Shown in pieces: positions 47,350-57,354 of a stretch of DNA of 64,000 nucleotides; positions within the stretch are counted from its first letter, which is position 1, and each line of letters begins with the position of its first letter. Source of the stretch: Micropterix aruncella (taxonomy: Eukaryota; Arthropoda; Insecta; Lepidoptera; Micropterigidae); NCBI GenBank assembly GCA_944548615.1, contig OX155955.1:15223818-15287817 (forward strand), read 5' to 3'. The notes beneath the pieces were generated by a model. The model was not told the origin of the DNA. It worked only from the letters and a program-made list of their open reading frames with translations, and ran no database searches. The translations under genes and the position numbers were made by a program.

Positions 47350-47722
47350 AATGAGATATTCCAATCAAAATTTCACAGCGTGACTTCGGCCCAACAAGGC
47401 ATCTGTGTACCAAATTTCAAGTCTAATATTTCGAGATTGATGTTTGACTAGTGCGCCCCTTGGCGAACCGACTTCAAAAACAATCTTTTCAACTCTTGCA
47501 ATGGCCAAACTGTATACCAAATTTCAGGTCAATCGGATTAAGCGTTTGGGCGCTATCGTGGAGGAATACTTACAGTCAGAGAGACTTCAGTCTGCAAATA
47601 GTCTTAATCGTCTCGGGGGGGGGGGGGGCTCGAAATGTATATTTCCATCTTCATATCGAAAAAAAAATCGATTTCACAACTTTCCATCCTGGTAGGTTGG
47701 TGGGCCAGGAAAGTAAATCAAG

Positions 47723-48419
47723 ATAAAAAAAATACTAAGTTGCTTGATATAAGGTTGTGCAGGGTGTCGTTGTCCAGGTGCTCGGAAATACCTACAAACA
47801 AAAATTGCATTTTATAATTTTGCCTGATTTTGATGTTTTTTGGTGTGCTGAATCCAAAAATAAAACTAGTTTATCTTCATCGCCTTCAGATATTTCGAAA
47901 ATGCTATCTCATACCAGTACCATTTTGTGTTTCCTTAATAAAAGCTTCTGCATCATTTTATCGAAAATATCTTAATTAATCTACCCTAGAAAACGGCGGT
48001 TGCAGTATCGCCGAAATATCGGGTGCAACACACTACATACGTTAAATTCTTTCTTTTTTATATTATGTATAACAATCAATTGCAATAGTCTTCAATTTCA
48101 TATTATATTACTTAATGCTCCTTAAAAAAACCAGAAATAATTATTTTTTCCTTATTGCTTTTCTTGTAGTCTATGCGAGCATAATGTTCTAGTTAAAACC
48201 TGTTCAAACCGGAACTGGAACTAGATGGTCACTGATTATCCCCGATAATTCCGTTGTCATTTGAAGCAAATACATCTAGGAAGCGAAATTTGTAGCACCC
48301 AACGTTTCGGCCATGTTCCAATCGCCATTGTTCAGGGTAGACTAAAGTGCTCTTAATCGTCATCCGTTGTTCTGCGGGTAGGCGGCAAACTGCTGCTGTC
48401 ACTGCGCTGTTCATACAAC
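47723..48419. other. No gene; two ACGTTTCGGC-type motif copies
   Basis: CGCCGAAATATCGGGTGC at about 48009-48026 and GCACCCAACGTTTCGGCC at about 48295-48312 are inverted relatives of the hairpin at 59656-59695. Together they may delimit a small element of about 300 bp. No coding sequence recognised. Confidence 0.45.
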
Positions 48420-49010
48420 ACTCACTCTATGGAGTGTTACGTCTTCTTGTTTCGACTGCTTCACATCCTCAACAATACCAATACTCCCTCCTACCGGTTA
48501 GGCATAACCAAAAAAATCAATCACTTAGGAAGTCATGTTCTTCCACTACATTCCAGTCCGGATAGTAGAATTGCGATTCCTGCTCATAATTTTTCTTATT
48601 ATATATATTGCTTCCCCTTTTACCCACCTAGATTATCAAACCAACTCAAGTCCAATATCAGAAAGAGACTAATGGATTTTACTTTCAAGTGTCTCTGAAA
48701 ATCTTTTAGTATCTCTAAATTCTTAGTTATCTTACGTCTTATCCCATCCTTTCTTGTCCTCCGCTCCTTACAGATATTCCTCCAAATCCTAATTGTTTTT
48801 TTTTAAATTGCCATTTTTGTTTTTTGATGAATTTTAGTTAAATATTCTTTTTTATTTATTTTAGTCTACTGAAAAAGAAATTGTACTTTAATAAATAAGG
48901 TTCATGTTTTATATGTTTTATGTTTTTGTTTTGTTTTATGTTTTATGTTTTTTGTTTATATGTTTTATGTTTTGTTTTAAAATATGCAACAAAGAAATTT
49001 TATATGTTTA
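48420..49010 (+). pseudogene. LINE family H C-terminus (copy 2)
   Basis: LLHILNNTNTPSYRLG, INHLGSHVLPLHSSPDSRIA and IPAHNFSYYIY, then TFKCL with the same frameshifted end as copy 1 (CAAGTGTCTCTGAAAA, stop near 48726). The 3' UTR is TTTTATG-rich and ends near 49010; it is more diverged than copy 1. Confidence 0.65.
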
Positions 49011-49619
49011 TCTGTATATTCCCACTCAAAAATAAGAGCCTCGTAATATCGTTTTATAAACGTACGTAGGGCCTTATCCTAAGTGTGTTATGCTTTCAAC
49101 TAAATCTAAGTAGGTGTTATTATTAGTAGATAGAATTTCGATTTAATAAACGATAATTTTCAATTTAATAAAAGCTTGCTTTTTAAATTATTTTTACAAA
49201 GGTATTTGCAATAATTTTAGTGATGTCTCCTCGAATGTCACCACTCCGAGTCTTATTTTCGTACGCCCAGTGCGAAATAGAGACAGAAATTGGTCGTTCT
49301 TCCACAACGTTTATATTTATGAGTAATTTCGCGCGCGTCGTCGTCTTTTAAAACGCCCGACAGCCAAGAAAATGCCCTTGGTAAAATGAAAGTTGACAAT
49401 GGAGTTTATTTACATACTTACATTCGAATATTCCATTCATTCAGCTGCGGCCTCGAGTTCATTTATTCCATAACTTTGAGAACGTTTTCGCTATATTCTT
49501 CATTAGCTACAATCCTAAAATGCTTCAACACTTAAAATGTTATCAAAAAGGCATCTAAATTAATATTTTTCTTCATTGTGATCAAATCTATGTCTCCATT
49601 ATAAGACGAAAGTCTATAA
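49011..49619. other. No gene recognised
   Basis: AT-rich with a GC-mixed patch at 49325-49375 (GCGCGCGTCGTCG); no coding exon recognised. Confidence 0.4.
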
Positions 49620-50050
49620 TCAGTGCGTGTTGCCAGTGATGATATACGGCACTGAGACGTGGTAGTTAACTATTGGCCTCAGCGCAAGATGAAAGTCACA
49701 CAACAAGCCACGGAGAGAGCTATGCTTGGAGTTTGACCGCGTGATAGGGTCCGAAATGAGGATATCCGCAAAAGAACCAAGGTCCATAGCTCGTAAAATC
49801 AATGGGCGGCCATATAGCTTGCAGAACAGCAAAACCGTTGGGAAAAAAGTTTCTCGAATGGCGACCACGAACCGGCAGATGCGGTGTGGGACGGCCCCCA
49901 CAATATGGACCGATGACATTGCCGCGGTCACAGGAAGTGTGTAGATGGAGCCGGCTCAAGACCGCTAGTCCTGGCATTCTATGGAGGAGGCATATATCCA
50001 AGCGTGAACGTTTACCGGCTGATATTGATGATGATGATGAAGATGATCAA
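49620..50050 (+). pseudogene. RTE-clade LINE ORF2 C-terminus with GAT-rich tail
   Basis: Translating across frames gives CVLPVMIYGTETW, then TQQATERAMLGV, DRVRNEDIRKRTKV, WGKKVLEWRPRTGRCGVGRP and MTLPRS. This series (CVLPVL.YG.ETW, ...RAMLGV..RDR..N..IR..T, W...VLEWRPR.GKR..GRPP.RW.DD) is the C-terminus of RTE-clade LINEs common in Lepidoptera and many arthropods. At least two frameshifts and a stop are present. The 3' end is a (TGATGA)-type tail at 50025-50045, also typical of RTE. Confidence 0.85.
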
Positions 50051-50480
50051 ATCAATTTTAAGTCAGTGTGGCAACTCTAAAATGTGCAGCGGTTGAAATG
50101 TTGCGAGTTACCCTTGACAGAGTAGTTACATTTCCGCACTGTGTAACGGACGACTTTGTGTTTTTAAAAATTAAAACAGATACTACTATAATTATAACAA
50201 TTACCAAATAATGCCAGCAATGCCATTTTACCATTTAATAGATATTTTATCAAACATTAGTTTACTTACAATCATATTATATTGTCCTTTGAACAGAATG
50301 AAAGAGCGTACCTATGCCCAAAAATTGTAAAATTTGATTTAATTTTACCTGGGTTATCAAATTCAATCATTTTTCCTCTCGAGAAAGCTATAAATAATTT
50401 AGTATGCTATTCTGCTGGCTATGAGATCTATTTTTTATTTATTTCATTATATATACATTCTACGACAAAAGCCCACCTGC
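50051..50480 (+). repeat. Repeat D/E copy 1
   Basis: Contains CGCACTGTGTAACGGACGAC, AACAGATACTACTATAATTA and CTATTCTGCTGGCTATGAGA. The same word order occurs at 50618-50920, and pieces at 52330-52440, 54083-54215 and 58205-58470. No coding capacity or terminal motif recognised. The 5S-like sequence is inserted between this copy and the next. Confidence 0.6.
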
Positions 50481-50535
50481 ATGTCTAAATCAATTATCTT
50501 ACAAGCGGCCGGCTTTTATAACATTACGTTGCAAT

Positions 50536-50617
50536 ACTCAGGCGATCACTCATCTAAGTACTGCCCACGCCCGACGCACGGGAACCAGTGTTTTAGCGCG
50601 GCCACGGACGTTACTCA
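50536..50617 (-). pseudogene. 5S rRNA-derived pseudogene
   Basis: On the minus strand the sequence follows the insect 5S rRNA order: GTAACGTCC, CGCGCTAAAACA, TGGTTCCCGT, then a gap of about 20 bases, CGTCGGGCGTGG, AGTACTTAGATGAGTGATCG and CCTGAG. The missing piece covers the CCGATCACCGAA..TTAAGC part, which includes the internal A box, so it is not expected to be transcribed normally. It could be a plain pseudogene or the head of a 5S-derived SINE (SINE3 type). There is one copy in the window and no neighbouring 5S unit. Confidence 0.8.
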
Positions 50618-50920
50618 TTTTCATCGTAGCTTATAGGCGAGTTAGTGTGTAATTCAATTCGTTTTTCTGTTAACGCAATGAGACTGGTTGGCAACTTTAC
50701 TAAATGATATGTGGAAGCTGGGATTATATTATGGCCGTGGCGCGGTGAATCTCCTGACGTAGATTAAGTAGGTTTCAGCACTGTGCAACGGACAAATTCG
50801 TTATTGTTTTCAATATATAAAATGATACTAGATATATTAAAAATAATGACAAAATAATTAAGAAACGCCAAAAATATCATTTAACCTGAAAAGACCATGC
50901 CCTTTTTTGGTACCGCCAAT
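50618..50920 (+). repeat. Repeat D/E copy 2
   Basis: TAGTGTGTAATTCAATTCG, GCACTGTGCAACGGACAAAT, AAAATGATACTAGATATATT and AAAAATATCATTTAACCTG align with copy 1 and with 54083-54215. Confidence 0.6.
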
Positions 50921-51204
50921 TATTAGCATTTTCCACGGACGATACGGCGATTCATTTAAATTCGTAAAAAACTATTATTTCTATAATTTCCCTAATAGAA
51001 GCCTAACGTTTAGAGCAGCTAAGAAATTTTTCGATTATTGTTGTATATTTGGCATAGTAATGATCATAATGTTTTGTTATAAATCTGTACAGTGACTTCG
51101 TCACTCCTCTACAAGTAATATCAATATATTTTGTGCTTTTTATTTTGTTCATTATACTAGAAATAATAATAAAAAATAAAAAAACTCTTTTTTCAAAATA
51201 TAAA
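50921..51204. other. No gene recognised
   Basis: An open plus frame at 50907-51095 has Phe/Tyr-rich codons without a recognised family. Confidence 0.35.
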
Positions 51205-51245
51205 AGGCGAGCTTATTGCCTTGCGGCAATGTCTATCAGCTAACA
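51205..51245 (-). repeat. LINE 3' tail fragment
   Basis: Minus-strand GACATTGCCGCAAGGCAATA followed by AGCTCGCC matches the shared LINE/SINE 3' tail seen at 6440 and 44575. Confidence 0.55.
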
Positions 51246-52259
51246 GCTTAAGTTTATAATTTAATTTGTTACGTTGGCTACACAAAAGAATAATAAAAAT
51301 TAAAGTGATTAAAAAAGAAACAGACAGAAAACGAGAAAGAAAAAGATAATAAAAAAATGGAATCACCAATCTACATGAGCTTTTGTTTATTGTATTTGCA
51401 AAAATGTATTAATAATAAGACGAAACAATTTTCTATTGTTTCGAGGTAAAAAAAGATGCAAGAAATAACACTTATATCACTAAATACAAAATACAAGTCG
51501 TCGATGTCATGACGAAACAACCCATGTGCAAATACATACTTCTGAGATAATCAAGTTTGGAATTTATGTATTTCTACGAAAATTTCGTTCAGGTTCCAAC
51601 CACGGCGAAATTAATAATGTAATGCTATTAATTTAAGGTTATTAGGTTACTTTATCGAGTTGTCGACAATATCGTCAATGAATATATGTTATTGCTTGTT
51701 TTATTCCAAAAAACACATTGGTTTTTTGTCACTATGCCAAAATAATATTTAAATTATTTTTAAGTTTTGCATGATTCCAACATTAATTTTTGGCCAGTGT
51801 ATAGGTCCAATACATTGTCAGTTTAGTCTGAATATTATGCAATTATTATTGTATGCGAAAATAACCAATGTGTCACATTTGTGATTTGGGCGTGACGATA
51901 TTGTGATAATTCCAATTTTCTAAAGGCAATGTAACTACATACGCTTTTTGGTATGCTCAGAAATAAAAAACAACATTTTGTCAAAAATCAGGTGGCTTCT
52001 ATCGACCATCTTTGCTGCAGTTATATCATTGGCGATTTTGGATATTTAACATTTTAATCTATGTACGACGTGTACTTAACCCAAAAACCCATATAGGCAC
52101 CAATATTGGTGATTTTGGCATGACACCGACGGTTATATAAAACAATAAATGAGGTATATTTTAAAGTAAATTATCATCAGCTTTGTCGCAAAAATAATGT
52201 AAACGAAACAAGCAATCATTGTGATGGCCATGACCGTACCGGTACGTCTACGCGCCATC
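51246..52259. other. AT-rich, no gene recognised
   Basis: About 1 kb without recognisable coding sequence, RNA gene or repeat. Confidence 0.45.
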
Positions 52260-52283
52260 TTGACGCGAGTGCACCGGTTCGTT

Positions 52284-52322
52284 CATGCGTATTGCGTATG
52301 CGTATTGCGTATGCGTATGTAT
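52284..52322 (+). repeat. GCGTATT/GCGTAT short tandem repeat
   Basis: Six alternating GCGTATT and GCGTAT units. Confidence 0.85.
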
Positions 52323-52527
52323 TCGTTTAAGAACTAAATGGAGTATTTAAGTTGCTTAACTGTGCAATGGACAACATCACGATAGGTTTCAGTAAAAAAA
52401 AATATTATATTATTATCGATTCCAAACAATACAGTCTTTATAATCTTATCGCATTGAGCTCTGAACTGAAAGGAATCGCATACGTAGTTGCAAAAATTGA
52501 TAAATTGAATTTGTTTCTATTATTTGT
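52323..52527 (+). repeat. Repeat E-related fragment
   Basis: AACTGTGCAATGGACAACAT resembles the GCACTGTGCAACGGACAA word of repeat D/E. The following 150 bp are open in one plus frame (52352-52612) but the frame runs into a SINE fragment, so it is unlikely to be a gene. Confidence 0.4.
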
Positions 52528-52690
52528 TGGGAAATTTCACAATGGACGGGATTATTATAATACAATAATCATGATATATTTATATGTATACGTGCATGTA
52601 GCATGTGTGTAAATGTGTGTCTTGATCAACAGAAATAAAATGCAATTCCGTTAATTTTATCCCAACGGAAAATGGTGACCCACAAAAAAG
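52528..52690 (-). mobile_element. Headless copy of the tRNA-derived SINE
   Basis: Matches the SINE body (CATTTTCCGTTGGGATAAAA read on the minus strand, GACACACATTTACACAC, TTGTGAAATTTCCCAACA) but stops just after GGTGACCCA, where the tRNA head would begin. The head was lost or the copy recombined. Confidence 0.75.
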
Positions 52691-53038
52691 ATAGGGCACT
52701 CATCGGGGAGGCTTCATTCTATTCAGATATAGTGTAAACAAATTTCATGAACGTTTACAAAGTTTCAAGCACTAAAATCCAACCGTGGCACTGTTTCATA
52801 AAACTGTCGCCGTTTCACCGCTAGATACTTTCTTAAATTCCTTCAAACACTTTTATAACACCCTAATGACTTTTGATTGGCTATCTGATTACATGCACTA
52901 CACATAACTTGCACTACTGGTTTTAACTTGAACCACGCATTTTATATGTAACTCCCCCATCGAAATTATTAAACGGAGAAAGAAATCTCGTAAGTAGTAG
53001 CAAAAAATGGCTGTGCGACCTCAAGACTTTCCCGACAA

Positions 53039-53190
53039 GCAGACAAACCCCCAACCCACCGCGCTAATCCCCCTAACCCTCTTCTAACCCGCACCCCAAC
53101 CCCCCAATCCCACAACCCCCAACCCCAACAACCCCCGCAACCACTAAACCCCCCAACCCTCAACCCCCCCCCCCCCCCCCACCACCCTCC
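53039..53190 (+). repeat. C-rich low-complexity tract
   Basis: Irregular CCCCAACCC / CCCAACCCCC repeats with almost no G, ending in a run of about 18 C. The complementary strand has many G-runs and could form G-quadruplexes. Confidence 0.95.
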
Positions 53191-53368
53191 AACTGATTAT
53201 GATGGCAAATGTAGTATTTTGTAGTATTGCCGTAGTAATAAAATGGCTATTTGCCAATATGCTATAGTTTTGTCGTAAATACGGCGGAATTTCACCGATT
53301 TTCACCACAAGCTTTTAGTTAAATTTCAGCTAAATCTGATGAGGCGTTTGGGTGCTATCGTGGAGGAT

Positions 53369-53445
53369 TACACACACACATACACACAGACACACACACA
53401 CACACAAATACACACATACACACATACACACATATACACACCCTG
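53369..53445 (+). repeat. (CA)n microsatellite
   Basis: CA repeats with TA and GA interruptions, inside repeat B copy B5. Confidence 0.95.
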
Positions 53446-53582
53446 ACCAATCTGGAAATTGTCTTAATCGTCTCGGGGTGGGAGAGGGGGGGGGTCCAAA
53501 TGGATATTTTGGTCTACATCTCAAAAAAATGGTTGCTCGGTCACAACACTTTCCCTAACCGCTGGTAGTCCGGAAAAGTAAT

Positions 53583-54082
53583 TGTTGAGAGTGGCCTGGT
53601 CACCCGTTTATGATACTGTGCGTAAACCAGGTTCCCAATCTTGAGTCGATTTTTACCTCAGCCGGAACGAGAGTAGATTTTAGAGAGTAGAACACAAATA
53701 TTAGCATTGAAACAATTTATTATCTATTAATTAATGTACACAGAGACGCTTACCATCGTAGTCGGATCGAGTGAAAAGAGTGATTTTATTCGTAAAACAT
53801 CAGCGTTTTAATACCCAACATTCTGACGTTGAAATGTTAAAAAGTACGTAAGAATATACGGTTTGTGGGATGAAAGACAAAAATAATTTATCGCTGATGC
53901 CGAAAGACACACTTCAATTTCTTTTTTATTAAGTCCGCACTTTGTTAATGATTTCAGACAAAATTCATGTGAAAAATGTTACACGTGTTATATTAAAAGT
54001 GATATAATATAGTTAATAAATCGAATTTGATTTCATCTGTGTTAACAAAATAATTATTTTTGCCTCTGACTAAAGTCAAAAC
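53583..54082. other. No gene recognised
   Basis: Mixed, AT-rich sequence before the repeat D fragment. Confidence 0.4.
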
Positions 54083-54215
54083 TGCAATTTAGTTTCCTAT
54101 TCTGCTGCCTATGAGAAAATTACTCGCTTTCATCGAAACTTTCGGACGAGATAGTGTGTAACTCAATTCGCTTTTCCCCCAACGCAATAAGTCAGTCTGG
54201 CAACTCCACTCCACA
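54083..54215 (+). repeat. Repeat D copy 3
   Basis: CTATTCTGCTGCCTATGAGA, TAGTGTGTAACTCAATTCG, CCAACGCAATAAGTC and TGGCAACTCCAC combine the words that are separated by the 5S insertion at 50400-50700. This copy therefore shows the uninterrupted order. Confidence 0.6.
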
Positions 54216-54465
54216 AAGTGCGGAGTCTGGCCACAGGAGTAGACACGGAACAGAGACAAAGCTTCATACAACCGCGATTTGGTAGGTACACTACTACAAA
54301 CGTGAGACGCGTGCGTGTATGTCAACTGGCCGCTTCGTACGTACGCGGAGAAAAGTTGACAAACCTCAGGGCCCCCAGCCGCGGCGGACGTACACATCTC
54401 ACCTGTTGTTTATTTTTCTCCTTACGTTTGATTCAATAAGTGTTTTAACATAAACAAGTGTAAAT
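54216..54465 (+). promoter_or_regulatory. CpG-rich putative 5' region of the THAP exon
   Basis: CpG-rich sequence (for example 54345-54400, with CGTACGTACGCGG and CCGCGGCGGACG) immediately upstream of the ATG at 54466, unlike the AT-rich surroundings. This fits a promoter/5' UTR, but no TATA box or initiator is certain. Confidence 0.35.
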
Positions 54466-54548
54466 ATGGTTTACTGCAGCGTGTGTTTGAACGATTGTAG
54501 AATTATTAAAAACATATCATTTTTCAATTACCCCAAAGATTTCATTAG
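54466..54548 (+). CDS. First coding exon of a THAP-domain protein
   Basis: The ATG at 54466 opens MVYCSVCLNDC, then IIKNISFFNYPKDFI, ending at ATTAG|GTAAGT with a consensus splice donor at 54549. The start M-V-x-C-x2-C near the N-terminus, a third Cys a few residues on, and F-F-x-(F/Y)-P-K-D at positions 19-25 are the first half of the C2CH THAP zinc-coordinating DNA-binding domain. In many THAP genes this half is exon 1 and the donor follows the PKD segment. The second half (the C..H pair and AVPTIF-type box) was not found in the rest of the window, partly because a large repeat insertion fills the next 3 kb. It could be a host THAP gene or a P-element-type transposase-derived gene. Confidence 0.6.
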
Positions 54549-54755
54549 GTAAGTACAGTAAATAAATAGATTATAATTTATTATTACTTTCCTGTCAGGA
54601 AAGTATTGTGGACGCACTTCTGTGTCTGGCTGTGTGTATTATCCGACGATAGCGCCGAAACGTTTCATCCGATTGAGCTGAAATTTGGCATGCAGGTATC
54701 AGTTGGTCATCATGTTATGAGATGAAAAGATTATGGTTGAAATCCATCCATCCTG

Positions 54756-57300
54756 GGTTGGACCCCGATGAGGGAACTCCTCAACAGTCATTAGCAGAGA
54801 CCCAAAATTTTGTATACGCAGTAAATTATGATAGCCCCTTCCAAGTTCTACCATGACATCGCTGATGTACCCTGGATTGGCTCCCGATGAGGGAACTCCT
54901 CAACGGTCAACAGCAGAGACCCAAAATTTTGTATACGAATTCAATTACGATAGACCATCCATGTTCCACCATGACATGGCTGATGAACCCTGGGTTGACT
55001 CCCGATGAGGGAACTCCTCAACGGTCAACAGCAGAGACCCAAAATTTTGTATACGCATTCAATTACGATAGACCATCCATGTTCCACCATGACATGGCTG
55101 ATGAACCCTGGGTTGACTCCCGATGAGGGAACTCCTCAACGGTCAACAGCAGAGACTCAAAATTTTGTATACGCATTCAATTATGACAGCTCCTTCCAAA
55201 TTCCACCATACCATAGCTGATGTACCCTGCGTTGGCTCTCGATAAGGGAACTCCTCAACGGTCAACAGCAGAGACTCAAAATTTTGGATACGCATTCAAT
55301 TACGATAGACCATCCATGTTCCACAATAACATGGCTGATGAACCCTGGGTTGACTCCCGATGAGGGAACTCCTTAACGGTCAACAGCAGAGACCCAAAAT
55401 TTTGTATACGCATTCAATTACGATAGACCATCCATGTTCCACCATGACATGGCTGATGAACCCTGGGTTGACTCCCGATGAGGGAACTCCTCAACGGTCA
55501 ACAGCAGAGACCCAAAATTTTGTATACGCATTCAATTACGATAGACCATCCATGTTCCACCATGACATGGCTGATGAACCCTGGGTTGACTCCCGATGAG
55601 GGAACTCCTCAACGGTCAACAGCAGAGACTCAAAATTTTGTATACGCATTCAATTATGACAGCTCCTTCCAAATTCCACCATACCATAGCTGATGTACCC
55701 TGCGTTGGCTCTCGATAAGGGAACTCCTCAACGGTCAACAGCAGAGACTCAAAATTTTGGATACGCATTCAATTACGATAGACCATCCATGTTCCACAAT
55801 AACATGGCTGATGAACCCTGGGTTGACTCCCGATGAGGGAACTCCTTAACGGTCAACAGCAGAGACCCAAAATTTTGTATACGAATTCAATTACGATAGA
55901 CCATCCATGTTCCACCATGACATGGCTGATGAACCCTGGGTTGACTCCCGATGAGGGAACTCCTCAACGGTCAACAGCAGAGACCCAAAATTTTGTATAC
56001 GCATTCAATTACGATAGACCATCCATGTTCCACCATGACATGGCTGATGAACCCTGGGTTGACTCCCGATGAGGGAACTCCTCAACAGTCATTAGCAGAG
56101 ACCCAAAATTTTGTATACGCAGTAAATTATGATAGCCCCTTCCAAGTTCTACCATGACATCGCTGATGTACCCTGGATTGGCTCCCGATGAGGGAACTCC
56201 TCAACGGTCAACAGCAGAGACCCAAAATTTTGTATACGAATTCAATTACGATAGACCATCCATGTTCCACCATGACATGGCTGATGAACCCTGGGTTGAC
56301 TCCCGATGAGGGAACTCCTCAACGGTCAACAGCAGAGACCCAAAATTTTGTATACGCATTCAATTACGATAGACCATCCATGTTCCACCATGACATGGCT
56401 GATGAACCCTGGGTTGACTCCCGATGAGGGAACTCCTCAACGGTCAACAGCAGAGACTCAAAATTTTGTATACGCATTCAATTATGACAGCTCCTTCCAA
56501 ATTCCACCATACCATAGCTGATGTACCCTGCGTTGGCTCTCGATAAGGGAACTCCTCAACGGTCAACAGCAGAGACTCAAAATTTTGGATACGCATTCAA
56601 TTACGATAGACCATCCATGTTCCACAATAACATGGCTGATGAACCCTGGGTTGACTCCCGATGAGGGAACTCCTTAACGGTCAACAGCAGAGACCCAAAA
56701 TTTTGTATACGAATTCAATTACGATAGACCATCCATGTTCCACCATGACATGGCTGATGAACCCTGGGTTGACTCCCGATGAGGGAACTCCTCAACGGTC
56801 AACAGCAGAGACCCAAAATTTTGTATACGCATTCAATTACGATAGACCATCCATGTTCCACCATGACATGGCTGATGAACCCTGGGTTGACTCCCGATGA
56901 GGGAACTCCTCAACGGTCAACAGCAGAGACCCAAAATTTTGTATACGCATTCAATTACGATAGACCATCCATGTTCCACCATGACATGGCTGATGAACCC
57001 TGGGTTGACTCCCGATGAGGGAACTCCTCAACGGTCAACAGCAGAGACCCAAAATTTTGTATACGCATATAATTACGATAGCCCTTCCATGTTCCACAAT
57101 AACATGGCTGATGAACCCTTGGTTGACTCCCGATGAGGGAACTCCTTAACGGTCAACAGCAGAGACCCAAAATTTTGTATACGCATATAATTACGATAGC
57201 CCTTCCATGTTCCACAATGACATGGCTGATGAACCCTGGGTTGACTCCCGATGAGGGAACTCCTTAACGGTCAACAGCAGAGACCCAAAATTTTGTATAC
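54756..57300 (+). repeat. 118-bp satellite array with higher-order periods
   Basis: About 21 units, each with GATGAGGGAACTCCTCAACG, CAGCAGAGACCC, AAAATTTTGTATACGCATTC, AATTACGATAGACC and ATGGCTGATGAACCCTGGG. Variant units recur at fixed distances. The TACGAATTC variant is at about 54927, 55882, 56237 and 56709. The CTCCTTCCAAATTCC variant (with TCTCGATAAGG) is near 55190, 55663 and 56490, steps of 473 and 827 bp. The CATTAGCAGAG variant is at 54787 and 56088, a step of 1301 bp. Reading frames through it are open only by chance; 118 is not a multiple of three. Confidence 0.97.
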
Positions 57301-57354
57301 GAGTTTCGATTTCGTTTTCAATAGTTTTCGATTTCGATTTCGGTTTGAAAATAG

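Larger units (their letters stand above)
46380..47722 (-). repeat. Repeat B copy B4, split by two insertions
   Basis: Read on the minus strand from 47722: the start hairpin (ACTTTCCTGGCCCACCAACC), a G-run-containing stretch, ACGATAGCGCCCAAACGC, GAAATTTGG and GGGGCGCACTAGTCAA. A 342-bp fold-back element (47349-47008) comes next, then the TTCCGCCATACAAATATC segment, then repeat C (46862-46481). The GTTCATCCACCGGCCGAGCG block and the element end follow near 46385. It is a three-layer nest. Confidence 0.8.
53000..53582 (-). repeat. Repeat B copy B5, with C-rich and CA expansions
   Basis: The minus-strand start (TACTTTTCCGGACTACCAGC and GGGAAAGTG) lies at 53582-53545. AATCCTCCACGATAGCACCC and TGAAATTTAACTAAAAGC follow. 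The middle is replaced by a C-rich block (53039-53190) and the end near 53010-53035 keeps GGGAAAGTCTTGAGG. A (CA)n tract (53369-53445) sits where other copies have TGTCTG-rich sequence. Confidence 0.7.

Noticed and set aside
49726..50080. Overlapping plus and minus frames as novel proteins
   Set aside because: They are shadows of the frameshifted RTE ORF2 C-terminus, which explains the sequence better.
52352..52612. 86-codon plus frame as a small gene
   Set aside because: The last third is a SINE fragment and the first part begins in a repeat E word; no conserved domain.
54887..57136. Series of open frames of 68-79 codons beginning MRELLNGQQQ, looking like a tandem protein family
   Set aside because: They arise from the 118-bp satellite. 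The unit is not a multiple of three, so the frame shifts every unit and each frame ends at the same place; no start context or splice signals.
54756..57300. CRISPR-like regular repeat array
   Set aside because: The units are contiguous 118-bp repeats with no unique spacers, in a eukaryotic repeat setting, and there are no cas genes.
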